In this document: piece by piece, positions 45,998-53,272 of the stretch
How the letters are laid out: each line of letters begins with the position of its first letter
Position numbering within the stretch: position 1 is the stretch's first letter
NCBI RefSeq assembly: GCF_937960835.1
Contig: NZ_CALGPC010000012.1
Span: 75,205-139,204 of the forward strand
Length of the DNA stretch: 64,000 bases
Source of the DNA: an uncultured Ferrovibrio sp.
GTDB taxonomy: Bacteria; Pseudomonadota; Alphaproteobacteria; Ferrovibrionales; Ferrovibrionaceae
Direction: 5' to 3'
Notes under the pieces: model-generated
Seen by the model: only the letters and a program-made list of their open reading frames with translations
What the model was told of the DNA's origin: nothing
Databases searched by the model: none
Translations under genes and position numbers: made by a program

Positions 45998-46861
45998 ATG
46001 AAACCTGCCGTCGAAGGCTTCTTCGATCCGGATACTTTCACGATTTCCTATGTGGTGGGCGATCCCACGACCAAGCGATGCGCGGTCATTGATTCCGTTC
46101 TCGATTTCGATCCAGCCTCCGGCCGCACGCGAAAGGCCTCAGCCGATAAACTGCTGGATTACATCGCCCAGCAGGAGCTGACGGTCGACTGGATTCTGGA
46201 AACCCATATCCATGCCGATCATCTTTCGGCCGCCCCCTATCTGAAGGAAAAAGCCGGTGGAAAACTCGGCATCGGCAGCAACATCACCGTGGTGCAGAAC
46301 ACCTTCGGCAAGATCTTCAATGCCGGAACCGAATTCGCGCGCAATGGCAGCCAGTTCGATCACCTGTTCCAGGACGGCGAGCGTTTTCGGATCGGCACCA
46401 TCGACGCCATGGCGATGCATACACCCGGCCATACGCCGGCCTGCATGACTTATGTGATCGGCGATGCCGCCTTTGTGGGCGACACGCTGTTCATGCCGGA
46501 TTTCGGCACCGCCCGCTGCGACTTCCCAGGCGGCGATGCGCAGCAGCTTTATCGCTCGATCCGCAAGATATTCGAGCTGCCGCCCGAGACCCGGCTGTTC
46601 ATGTGCCACGATTACAAGGCGCCTGGCCGAGACGAATATCGTTGGGAGACCACGGTGGCCGAGGAACGCGCCAACAATCTGCATGTCCGCGACGGTATCA
46701 GCGAAGACGAGTTCGTCGCCATGCGCACCAAGCGGGATGCGACTTTAGGCATGCCGCGCCTGATCCTGCCATCCGTGCAGGTCAACATGCGCGCGGGCCA
46801 TCTGCCGCCGCCGGAAGACAACGGCGTGCGGTATCTGAAGCTGCCCCTCGACGCGCTGTAG
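45998..46861 (+). CDS. ETHE1/Blh-like metallo-beta-lactamase-fold hydrolase (persulfide dioxygenase-like)
   Basis: A 287-residue MBL-fold protein. THIHADHLSAAPYLKEKAGG carries the HxHxDH metal motif, and HTPGHTPACMTYVIGDAAFVGDTLFMPDFGTARCDFPGG contains the second His and Asp ligands. The layout matches ETHE1-like sulfur dioxygenases and Blh, which oxidise glutathione persulfide in sulfide detoxification. The frame begins at a GTG (45986), but GTGAGG is a good ribosome site for the ATG at 45998. Rhodanese and BigR partners usually found with Blh are not adjacent. Confidence 0.87.
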   Translation: MKPAVEGFFDPDTFTISYVVGDPTTKRCAVIDSVLDFDPASGRTRKASADKLLDYIAQQELTVDWILETHIHADHLSAAPYLKEKAGGKLGIGSNITVVQNTFGKIFNAGTEFARNGSQFDHLFQDGERFRIGTIDAMAMHTPGHTPACMTYVIGDAAFVGDTLFMPDFGTARCDFPGGDAQQLYRSIRKIFELPPETRLFMCHDYKAPGRDEYRWETTVAEERANNLHVRDGISEDEFVAMRTKRDATLGMPRLILPSVQVNMRAGHLPPPEDNGVRYLKLPLDAL

Positions 46862-46865
46862 CGGG

Positions 46866-48053
46866 TCAACCGCCATAGAGCCAGGCATTGCCATCATAGG
46901 CCTGCTGCATCGTCCGGCCGGCGAGCATCTGGTTGCGTAATTCCCGCACCGGCCCGGTGGCGTGATAGAAATCGCCGTAGACTCGCGCCATCACCTGCAC
47001 CCGCGCGGTGCGCAAATAGCGCTCCTTCTGATAGGCCAGGAAAGCCTTGTTGGGATCGTCGCGCAGCTCGCTCAGATGATCGGCGAGGCAGACGGCATCC
47101 TCGATCGCCATGCAGGCGCCTTGTGCGAGGTATTGCAGCATCGGATGCGCGGCATCGCCCAGCAAGGTGATGCGCCCCTTGGTCCAGTTGTCCACCGGTT
47201 CGCGGTCGCACAGCACCCACATGCGCCAGGATTCGATCTTGCCCAGCAGGGTCAGGACTTCCGGTTGCTGATTGCGGAAGCGCTCGTTGAGCTCTTCCGG
47301 ATCGCCGAAGGAATTCCAGCCTTCCTCGTAACGGTTGGAATGAAACACTGCGACGAGATTGTAAAGCGTGCTGCGTCGCAGCGGATAATGCACCAGATGC
47401 GTCTTCGGCCCGGCCCAGAGCACCACGTTGTTTTCACGCTGGTTCTGCGGCACTTCCCCGATGGGCAGCACCGCCCGATAAGCGATATGGCCCGAGATGC
47501 GCGGCTTGCCATCGCCAACGACGGCGTCGCGCATACGGGACCACAAGCCATCGCAGGCGATGATGCAGTCGCCAAAGACCGTTTCGCCATCCGCCAAAGT
47601 GACCGAAACGCTGTCCTCATTGTCGTGATGAGCCGTGACCTTGGCATTGTTGCGCAGCTCGATCAGCTTTTGCGCCTGACAGGCTTTGAGCAGCGTCAAA
47701 TGCAAATCGGCGCGATGAGTGACAGCATAAGGCATGCCGAACCGGGCTACGCAATGATCGCCCATCGGGATGCGGGTGACCTCCTCGCCGGTCAGCGCAT
47801 CACGCATGATCAGATTGTCGGGACGGACCGCGTCGGCTTCTATGGCGGCACGGATACCGAGGCGCTCGAAACGACGGAAAACATTCGGGCCTAGCTGGAT
47901 GCCGGCGCCGACCTCGCGGAACTCGGCCGATTGCTCCAGCACAATCGAGCGGATGCCTTTCAAGGCCAAGGCCAGCGCAGTGGCTAAACCACCGATGCCG
48001 CCGCCAATGATGATGACGGGGCGATCCTGTCCCCGCATTGCGCCCTGCGCCAT
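46866..48053 (-). CDS. FAD-dependent monooxygenase, 3-hydroxybenzoate 6-hydroxylase-like
   Basis: A 395-residue single-component flavoprotein hydroxylase. The FAD motif is IIIGGGIGGLATALALALKG, the conserved DG motif CDGLWSRMRDAV, and the GD motif ITLLGDAAHPMLQYLAQGACMAIEDA. It resembles 3-hydroxybenzoate 6-hydroxylase, which makes gentisate using NADH and oxygen; salicylate hydroxylases are the main alternative. GGGGGAAG precedes the ATG. The promoter just upstream carries a palindromic operator. No gentisate dioxygenase or fumarylpyruvate hydrolase gene is nearby. Confidence 0.85.
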   Translation of the reverse strand: MAQGAMRGQDRPVIIIGGGIGGLATALALALKGIRSIVLEQSAEFREVGAGIQLGPNVFRRFERLGIRAAIEADAVRPDNLIMRDALTGEEVTRIPMGDHCVARFGMPYAVTHRADLHLTLLKACQAQKLIELRNNAKVTAHHDNEDSVSVTLADGETVFGDCIIACDGLWSRMRDAVVGDGKPRISGHIAYRAVLPIGEVPQNQRENNVVLWAGPKTHLVHYPLRRSTLYNLVAVFHSNRYEEGWNSFGDPEELNERFRNQQPEVLTLLGKIESWRMWVLCDREPVDNWTKGRITLLGDAAHPMLQYLAQGACMAIEDAVCLADHLSELRDDPNKAFLAYQKERYLRTARVQVMARVYGDFYHATGPVRELRNQMLAGRTMQQAYDGNAWLYGG

Positions 48054-48086
48054 TTGCGCTTCCCCCGTTTATATTTCTTATTCTTG

Positions 48087-48116
48087 ATCCGTATACGGAT
48101 TTAACTCAAATGTCAA
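48087..48116 (-). promoter_or_regulatory. Promoter with perfect palindromic operator ATCCGTATACGGAT
   Basis: On the minus strand a consensus -35 box TTGACA (48111-48116) is followed about 15 bases later by TATACG. The latter lies in the perfect 14-base palindrome ATCCGTATACGGAT (48087-48100). The site is 34 bases upstream of the hydroxylase start and overlaps the presumed -10 box, as expected for repression. The GTATAC core suits GntR-type regulators, but no regulator gene is adjacent. Confidence 0.65.
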
Positions 48117-48141
48117 GTAGAATCTGCAGGTTTACACCTGA

Positions 48142-48945
48142 TCAGCCTCGTTCGGCATTAGACGCAGCGTTGCTTGCGGCACTGTCTTGCAGCGGACAGG
48201 CCGTGAGGCCCAGCGTCTCGGCGTAATTCTCGTCTTCCTGCCCGCCAAGATATGCGTACTGCGTCGTTACCGCTTCTGACGCGGCCGATACCGCCAGCAC
48301 GGCTGCTGCCTTCAAACGTTTTTTCTTTGCCGTCTCTTCGAATGCAACGCCGAGCTTATCCAGGAAGTGCTGAGTTTCGCGCGGAAGGTTGCGGTTGGCG
48401 CGGCGCAGATCATCTAGCCGCTTGGGACCGACATTGTAGGCCGCATACATCGCCGGCCAGCCGAAGCAATCGTGCAGTGCGCGCAGGTATGCGGTGCCAG
48501 CCAGAATGTTGTCGCGCGGGTCATGCGGATCCGATCCGAGACCATGGGCGCGCTGCATCTTGGTGTAGGTATCCGGCATGAGTTGCATCAACCCCATTGC
48601 GCCGGCCTTGGAGACGATTGGCTTGCCGTTAACCTTGGCGCGGCCACTGCTTTCCACCTGGATGACATCGCGTATCCAGTCTTGCGGAATGCCGAAACGC
48701 TGATGCGCCTCCGCGATATACGGCGCCCAGGGGTCCTTCGTGTTCTTCTGCTGAACATTGTTCGCCGGCACGGCGGCTTTCCTTGCCGCTGGGGCCATGA
48801 ATAGCGGAGGCGGCGCAGCAAGGTGAGCCGATTCAATCGACAGCCCCGCCTCCACGGGGAGCGGCTTTGCGTGAACGGACGAAACCGGTTGCACAACCAG
48901 ACCGCCCGTGGCGAGGAGCATGAGTAAGGCGAGCGAAGATGACAT
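48142..48945 (-). CDS. Lytic transglycosylase (SLT domain)
   Basis: A 267-residue exported muramidase-like enzyme. The signal peptide is SSLALLMLLATGGLVVQPVSSVHA. The SLT domain at about residues 75-190 has IQVESSGR (catalytic Glu), GAMGLMQLMPDTYTKM, NILAGTAYLRALHDCFGWPAMYAAYNVGPKRL. It cleaves peptidoglycan glycan strands. The C-terminal 60 residues are Ala-rich and of low complexity. It stands alone and diverges from nothing obvious. Confidence 0.88.
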   Translation of the reverse strand: MSSSLALLMLLATGGLVVQPVSSVHAKPLPVEAGLSIESAHLAAPPPLFMAPAARKAAVPANNVQQKNTKDPWAPYIAEAHQRFGIPQDWIRDVIQVESSGRAKVNGKPIVSKAGAMGLMQLMPDTYTKMQRAHGLGSDPHDPRDNILAGTAYLRALHDCFGWPAMYAAYNVGPKRLDDLRRANRNLPRETQHFLDKLGVAFEETAKKKRLKAAAVLAVSAASEAVTTQYAYLGGQEDENYAETLGLTACPLQDSAASNAASNAERG

Positions 48946-48984
48946 GGCCAGCGAGAAACCGGCGAAACGTGGCCAGGTTATGGC

Positions 48985-49000
48985 TGACCAAAAAAGGTCA
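48985..49000. promoter_or_regulatory. Inverted repeat TGACC-N6-GGTCA upstream of the lytic transglycosylase
   Basis: TGACC (48985-48989) and GGTCA (48996-49000) flank a run of six A residues. The site is 40 bases upstream of the transglycosylase start. It could be a regulator site; there is no further support. Confidence 0.3.
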
Positions 49001-49140
49001 CACCTGACAATTGCGCTAAGTTATCGAAATTTCCACTAACGCCTTGTCTTTGCACGACACAGACATTTTGCTCTGACGGATGCGCGTTATGTCGCGCCGA
49101 TAGGCAATGGAGAGATGTTCCTCGCGGTATGCTGGTGACG

Positions 49141-49182
49141 CTGCATAGAGAGAAGCATAGACAGAATGCTGCATAGAGAGAA
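49141..49182. repeat. 14-bp direct repeat abutting the tRNA 3' fragment
   Basis: CTGCATAGAGAGAA occurs at 49141-49154 and again at 49169-49182, ending one base before the CCA end of the tRNA fragment. The intervening 14 bases contain a partial third copy (GCATAGACAGAA). It looks like a short tandem duplication at the boundary of the element. Confidence 0.65.
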
Positions 49183-49227
49183 TGGCGCACCCAACAAGAT
49201 TCGAACTTGTGACCTCTGCCTTCGGAG
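49183..49227 (-). pseudogene. 3' half of a split tRNA-Arg(CCG) gene
   Basis: Read on the minus strand these 45 bases give the anticodon loop from CTCCGAA, the 3' anticodon stem GGCAG, variable loop, T-arm (ACAAG, TTCGAAT, CTTGT), acceptor strand TGGGTGC, discriminator G and CCA. The 5' half is missing here but found at 53261-53304. Joining 53304-53261 to 49215-49183 gives a 77-base tRNA with a paired acceptor and anticodon stem. Confidence 0.85.
49216..49227. repeat. Left attachment-site repeat CTGCCTTCGGAG
   Basis: This 12-mer is identical to 53261-53272. It covers the anticodon loop and the 3' side of the anticodon stem of the split tRNA-Arg, a standard crossover site of tyrosine recombinases. 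The bases flanking the repeat differ at the two ends. Confidence 0.75.
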
Positions 49228-49457
49228 CTGGTTCATTGCCCTGTCCGAATTGCGCGACACGACACCCTTCTACACGATCATAAACAAGGCACATCATCGC
49301 TTGCATGAAATCACGCCCTTCGAGGCGGGACAGGGCTCGAGGTTTTCGACCAAATTGGCCGGCTATTGCGGGCTGCTCCGCAGCATATGCGCGTTTCACG
49401 GGACCGCCGACACGAGAGGACCGCGACCTTTTCCTGATCGGTACGCCACAGTAATCG

Positions 49458-49607
49458 GGCGTATGGTTCGCCTGCATACTTATCGCTGATGTATTTAATG
49501 AAGAGCAGCGAGAGAACGTAGTCTTTGTATTGACTCGCATCCATTCCGCCGCGAAGGGCGTCGCAGCTTGCCCGCAACGAACGTTAGATTTCAGATTTCT
49601 TTATTGC
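49458..49607 (-). pseudogene. hsdM: Remnant of hsdM (type I restriction-modification methyltransferase), 5' end
   Basis: The minus strand reads MAIKKSEI, a TAA stop, then RSLRASCDALRGGMDASQYK and DYVLSLLFIKYISDKYAGEPYA in the same frame. This is the highly conserved N-terminus of HsdM, with the expected Tyr codon changed to a stop. Similarity ends after about 50 residues out of roughly 500, at a deletion junction. No HsdS or HsdR sequence is present. Confidence 0.8.
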
Positions 49608-49799
49608 CATGCGCCCCCATCGATTTCTTATTGGTCGAGTCGGCGATGACTTGCGCGACTGCTTCTGGTCGCTCACGTATGAGCGCATGAACTCGCGTAT
49701 CACCTGCGCGGCCGGCTTGTCTTCGGCACGGCAGGCGGCCACGAACTGCTCACGCAGCTCACGCTGTACCCTGATGCGTAGCCCGACATCCTTGTCCAT
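49584..49799 (-). CDS. Ribbon-helix-helix (CopG/Arc-like) small protein running into the hsdM start
   Basis: A 71-codon frame. The first 45 residues, DVGLRIRVQRELREQFVAAC then AEDKPAAQVIREFMRSYVS, match a ribbon-helix-helix DNA-binding protein of the plasmid-borne antitoxin-like type. The reading frame then continues without a stop through the hsdM start codon and ends at the hsdM nonsense codon, so the C-terminal 20 residues may not be original. A palindrome lies eight bases upstream. A partner toxin is not identifiable. Confidence 0.6.
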   Translation of the reverse strand: MDKDVGLRIRVQRELREQFVAACRAEDKPAAQVIREFMRSYVSDQKQSRKSSPTRPIRNRWGRMAIKKSEI

Positions 49800-49807
49800 C
49801 CGGGCAG

Positions 49808-49824
49808 TGTATCCGATGGATACA
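49808..49824. promoter_or_regulatory. Palindromic operator TGTATCC-gat-GGATACA
   Basis: A perfect 7-base inverted repeat with a three-base spacer lies eight bases before the start codon of the ribbon-helix-helix gene. Such proteins commonly bind a palindrome in their own promoter, so this is the probable autoregulatory site. The minus-strand -10 region would overlap it. Confidence 0.6.
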
Positions 49825-49923
49825 CATTTGTGTACGAGAAAGTGGGTGTCGTGTCACCCCGCTATATCCGCGGCCGAGATTGCAACGCAGCCGGCGCCTC
49901 GTACGGGTCCGCCCGCCTTGTCT

Positions 49924-50786
49924 TCAGATCGCTCTGGCGTCGGAGGCATAAGGCATAAGAAAAACGCTTAGCTCTCCTACCACGTCAGCCAATTCGCCAG
50001 GATCCACGGAAAGGTCTTCAACAAAGGCGCGCCACTGTCGCTGCTTTTGTTCGTCTGCTGCAAATGCCGGCGTAAGCGCGTCGGGCGGTTCGGTCGGAAT
50101 TGCCGTCCCACGTCGCGCAAACGTGGCCGCGATGGCGCGGGCGAGCCGGTCGTCATCGAAGCTGAACGACCGGCTGAGAATCCAGATGTCGTAGAAGTCC
50201 TTCATCCGGCTGTTGGCCCGGCCCAGCGCCACGATAGCCTGGAATTTCTCGGCGATGACGGTCTCCCGCGCATAGGCGCGTAGTCTTGGCGCGGGCAGGT
50301 CGAGCATCACCGGATAGTCGACGACTTCCGCCCCAGGCTCCAGCGCATCGCCAAAGCCGATGTCGATTGTCAGATTGATCCGGGCCCCTCCGACCGAAGC
50401 GATCGCACGCAGCCGGAGTCCGCCATAGTCGAGTTCCTCGCGAATGCGGTCGACACGCAGCGTAGCCGGATCGAACACGACGCCGTCTTCGGCGTCCTGA
50501 GCGAGGATGTCCCGGAATGTCGCCAGCATCGCGGCTTCGCTCGAGTCCCCGAAACCCAGCAGGTCGAGATCACGCGTCCCGCGGTGCGGATCGTCGAACC
50601 AGCTCATCATGAGCATGGCCCCTTTCAACACGAAGCGGTCGGCGTGGGTGACTGGCCGAGCCGGAACAGGAGGCGCTCCAGCGCGAAGCGCGTGAGCACC
50701 AGATCGAAGCTCTGTCCGTTCGCCTTGGAGAGGTTGAGGAGCCGGGCGCGCATCGAGGCGCCGATATTCTTGATCTCCTTAGCCAT
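49924..50786 (-). pseudogene. abiEii: AbiEii-family nucleotidyltransferase toxin gene with a frameshift
   Basis: Starting at the ATG at 50786 the product reads MAKEIKNIGASMRARLLNLS, then FALERLLFRLGQS, and goes out of frame near 50648. One missing base would join it to HADRFVLKGAMLMMSWFDDP in the next frame, which continues to 49924. That part has the nucleotidyltransferase motif RGTRDLDLLGFG (G-S/T-x-D-x-D-like) and ETVIAEKFQAIVALGRANSRMKDFYDIW. Intact AbiEii transfers nucleotides and blocks growth. The start overlaps the abiEi stop by eight bases, the normal operon layout of type IV AbiE systems. Confidence 0.8.
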
Positions 50787-51396
50787 TGGCGGTCAGAGCC
50801 TCCAGATAAGGGCGGATCACTGTGCCGACCCCCCCTGTATCCGCCGCCCTGGCGATCTCGGCCGGTGTGGCCTTGCGTTGGCGCAGAGTCTCTTGCAGGC
50901 CTTCGAGTGCGACAGGAAGACCGATCTTGCCGCGATGGCGGAAGCAGTCCGCGACGGTCTTCGCCACGCCGAACACCTTTACCGGCACGCCTTCGATCAG
51001 ATGGGTTTCGACGCTGTCGGCAAGCAGATCGTCCGAGAAACGCAGCACACGGATCGGCATGTCGCTCGGCTTTGGCGTCCAGTCATTCCGGCCGATCGCC
51101 ATCCACACCTTCTTGGGAAGCTGATCCGTGAGGCCATGAAAGGCGAGCGCCGAGACGAGGCAGATCACGCCCTTGGAGAAACGCTTGGCCGCCTCGGCAA
51201 GGCCGTGATTTGCATCGAGCTCTGCGTCGGGGAGCTGGTAGAGCCCGCGCGCCAGGCGGATGACCTCACCATCCTTCTCCATACGGCTGACGGTTGCGGC
51301 GGTCACACCGGCATTCCTGAGTTCTGCAAGGCGCAGAATCCCACGCGCCTCTAGGAGATCGCGGGCTATCTCGCGCTGGGATGGGGCCTGAGGCAT
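50779..51396 (-). CDS. abiEi: AbiEi-family antitoxin/transcriptional regulator
   Basis: A 205-residue protein with an N-terminal winged helix-turn-helix (REIARDLLEARGILRLAELRNAGV, then VSRMEKDGEVIRLARGLYQLPD) and a C-terminal antitoxin domain (VCLVSALAFHGLTDQLP-like ICLVSALAFHGL, KTVADCFRHRGKIGLPVALEGL). AbiEi represses its operon and neutralises AbiEii. The frame opens to 51612 but the ATG at 51396 matches the conserved start. It appears intact although its toxin gene is broken. Confidence 0.85.
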   Translation of the reverse strand: MPQAPSQREIARDLLEARGILRLAELRNAGVTAATVSRMEKDGEVIRLARGLYQLPDAELDANHGLAEAAKRFSKGVICLVSALAFHGLTDQLPKKVWMAIGRNDWTPKPSDMPIRVLRFSDDLLADSVETHLIEGVPVKVFGVAKTVADCFRHRGKIGLPVALEGLQETLRQRKATPAEIARAADTGGVGTVIRPYLEALTANG

Positions 51397-51704
51397 AGAT
51401 ACATACTCTTGCACTTCAACAGCTATAGTGCGAGGTTTTGTATCACATCGAGCAGTAAAGGAAAAGACCAACGAGGTTGAATCGGCTGGTTGGCAGCCAC
51501 CGCGCCGCGGATTGGAAGCGAATGGCCCGCGACGTGGACAACCCGGGAGCGAAAGGCCATCCCCTGCGGCCGAGCCTGTAGTCTCGCCCGATCCCTTCTG
51601 CGGGGACACCACGCAACGCCCCGAGAGTGAGAGTGCGGACCGGTTTTCCGTGACGGGTTGAAAGCCGAGGGAAAGGCCCTTGGCGCCCGTCGCGGAGAAC
51701 CGCG
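51397..51704. other. 308-bp gap between abiEi and the ArdC remnant
   Basis: The two flanking genes diverge, so both promoters should lie here. On the minus strand TGATAC and TATAG-like boxes around 51430-51450 could serve abiEi. The half nearest ArdC is G+C-rich with a GAGAGTGAGAGTG stretch of the kind found ahead of ArdC genes on alphaproteobacterial plasmids (recalled, not checked). No gene is seen. Confidence 0.4.
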
Positions 51705-52307
51705 ATGTCCAGACACAAGCGAAACGCTGGCGCCAGGCGCGACCGGACCAAACTCTATTCCGAGATCACCGACAAGATCATCACCGAGCTGGAGGCAGGC
51801 CGCGTGCCCTGGGTCCAACCATGGGGCACGGTGGCGGCGAAGGCGCCGCTCGGCCTGCCATAGAACGCCTCGACCGGCCGGACCTATTCCGGGATCAACG
51901 TGTTGCTCTTGTGGGCGCGGTCATCGAACGCGGCTTCTCCGGCCAGAGCTGGCTCACCTTCCGCCAGGCGCTGTCGCTCGGCGGCAATGTCATGAAGGGC
52001 GAGTGCGGCACCACCGTCGCCTATGCCGACCGCTTCGTCCGGAGGCTTCGTGCCGGAGGACGAGAAGCGGCGCGCTCGCGAGACCGGCGAGGATGCCCAG
52101 GCAATCCCGTTCCTGAAGCGCTTCACGATCTTCAATACCGACCAGTGCGAAACCTGCCCGAGGATGTGGCAGCCGCAGCGCCGCCGGTGCCGACGGGTTT
52201 GATAGAACCGCGCGACGACGCCCTGATCGAAGCCTCCGGCATCGACTTCCGCATCGGCGGGCAACCGGGCCTTCTATGTGCCGGCGCATGACTATATGCA
52301 GGTGTCG
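51705..52307 (+). pseudogene. ardC: ArdC-like antirestriction protein, decayed
   Basis: From the ATG at 51705 the frame reads KLYSEITDKIITELEAGRVP then WVQPWG and meets a TAG at 51861. Further fragments in shifting frames continue the family sequence: TGRTYSGINVLLLW, then AVIERGFSGQSWLTFRQALS, YADRFV, IPFLKRFTIFNTDQCE, and IGGNRAFYVPAHDYMQV. A short duplication around CTTCGT-CCGGAG (about 52035-52060) and several one-base indels separate them. The downstream zinc-protease-like half is gone; the remnant is joined directly to a ParB fragment near 52305. Confidence 0.75.
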
Positions 52308-52738
52308 GCATGTACGAGATCCCCGCCGGCGGCCGGCGCTATCGCGCCCTCGAACTGCTGGTGAAGCAAAAGCGCCTCGCCAAGACGGCGCCGGTGCCCT
52401 GCGTGATCCGCGAGGGCGGCATCGCCGAGGAGGACTCGCTGGCGGAGAATGTCCAGCGCGCGCCGCTACATCCGCTCGACCAGTTCCGCGCTTCCCTCGT
52501 GCTTCGCCAGAAGGGCCAGTCCGAGGAGGAGGTCGCCGCCGCGTTCTTCGTCTCGGTCAACGTGGTCAAGCAGCGACTGAGGCTCGCGTCGGTGTCACCG
52601 GCTCTGTTCGACGTCTATGCCGGGGGCGGCATGACGCTGGACCAGCTCATGGCGTTCACCGTCTCGGGCGATCACGAGCGCCAGGAACAGGTGTTCGAGC
52701 GTTTGAAGATGTCTTACGATAAGCAGTTTGGGAAATGA
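52308..52738 (+). pseudogene. ParB/RepB/Spo0J-like partition protein fragment
   Basis: A frame of about 143 codons reading MYEIPAGGRRYRALELLVKQ, LAENVQRAPLHPLDQFRA, the helix-turn-helix EEEVAAAFFVSVNVVKQRLRLASVSP and MTLDQLMAFTVSGDHERQEQ. This is the end of the ParB nuclease-like domain and the following DNA-binding helices of the large (about 700-residue) plasmid ParB family. The N-terminal part is lost at the junction with ArdC, and the C-terminus ends abruptly (YDKQFGK). A truncated protein could in principle still be made from the ATG at 52310. Confidence 0.75.
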
Positions 52739-53051
52739 TGTCCCACCGACGCCCTCGGGGGCCGGAAGCTGACCGACAGGTTCTAGGTTACATCGGCGGG
52801 AAGCAGGTCAACCGGTTTTGGGAAGCGAGGGTGTGGACGCCAATGGCCGGTAACGGGCGCATAACGGTCGTTCAATGCCCCATAAACCGCGTCTGCGCAG
52901 GGTCAAAATCGACCAATCGGAAACGATTCGAACTTTTTCACCGCCAAACACCGCCGTTTCTACGCTTTTTCGCGCGAGAACCGTCTCACGCTCTTTGCGC
53001 GGGCGTAGTTTCGGCAGTTATCGGCGGCAATAGAAGACAATCGGCGGAATT
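52739..53051. other. 313-bp gap at the right end of the element
   Basis: No convincing gene is seen. The stretch includes short repeats of CGGCGG and CGGCA near 53010-53050, just after the tRNA's CCA end. An apparent protein reading [20 protein letters not shown] in this area is a translation of the tRNA gene. Confidence 0.5.
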
Positions 53052-53128
53052 TGGCGCACCCGACAGGATTCGAACCTGTGGCCTTCGCCTTCGGAGGGCG
53101 ACGCTCTATCCAGCTGAGCTACGGGTGC
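53052..53128 (-). tRNA. tRNA-Arg(CCG), complete
   Basis: A 77-base tRNA with encoded CCA. The acceptor stem is GCACCCG / CGGGTGC, the D-arm GCTC-AGCTGGATA-GAGC, the anticodon stem-loop TCGCC-CTCCGAA-GGCGA with anticodon CCG, and the T-arm ACAGG-TTCGAAT-CCTGT. All stems pair. It reads CGG codons. It lies inside the integrated element, 132 bases from the 5' half of the disrupted tRNA of the same specificity. Confidence 0.95.
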
Positions 53129-53260
53129 TTACCGGTCGCAACTGCTTACGCAGTACTTACGTGAACTTTTTGCGAGTTGAAAGCCAAGAACGCGGACCTC
53201 GCAAATCCTTGCCCATATTATCTATATTAGTCTCCTTCCTTGCCCAAACCGGCTTGACAC

Positions 53261-53272
53261 CTGCCTTCGGAG
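53261..53272. repeat. Right attachment-site repeat CTGCCTTCGGAG
   Basis: Identical to 49216-49227. Together they mark the ends of the integrated element. The repeat lies within the anticodon arm of the 5' tRNA half. Confidence 0.75.

Larger units (their letters stand above)
49216..53272. mobile_element. Decayed integrated element of about 4 kb in tRNA-Arg(CCG)
   Basis: The element is bounded by the 12-base direct repeats and by the two halves of one tRNA-Arg gene. Inside are remnants typical of alphaproteobacterial plasmids and integrative elements: hsdM start, ribbon-helix-helix protein, AbiEi/AbiEii, ArdC, ParB, and a complete tRNA-Arg. Most genes carry stops, frameshifts or deletions. No integrase or relaxase remains, so it is not expected to excise by itself. 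Confidence 0.75.

Noticed and set aside
49016..49540. 174-codon minus-strand frame across the element boundary
   Set aside because: It runs through the tRNA fragment and the hsdM remnant in a different frame; part of it (SSNLVGCA) is the typical tRNA read-through pattern.
51423..51818. 131-codon minus-strand frame across the abiEi-ardC gap
   Set aside because: It overlaps the ArdC remnant and the promoter region, has no family motif and no ribosome site.
53029..53180. Apparent protein segment [20 protein letters not shown]
   Set aside because: This is the well-known conceptual translation of a tRNA gene; the tRNA-Arg at 53052-53128 explains it. The similar NKIRTCDL text near 49190 comes from the tRNA 3' fragment.
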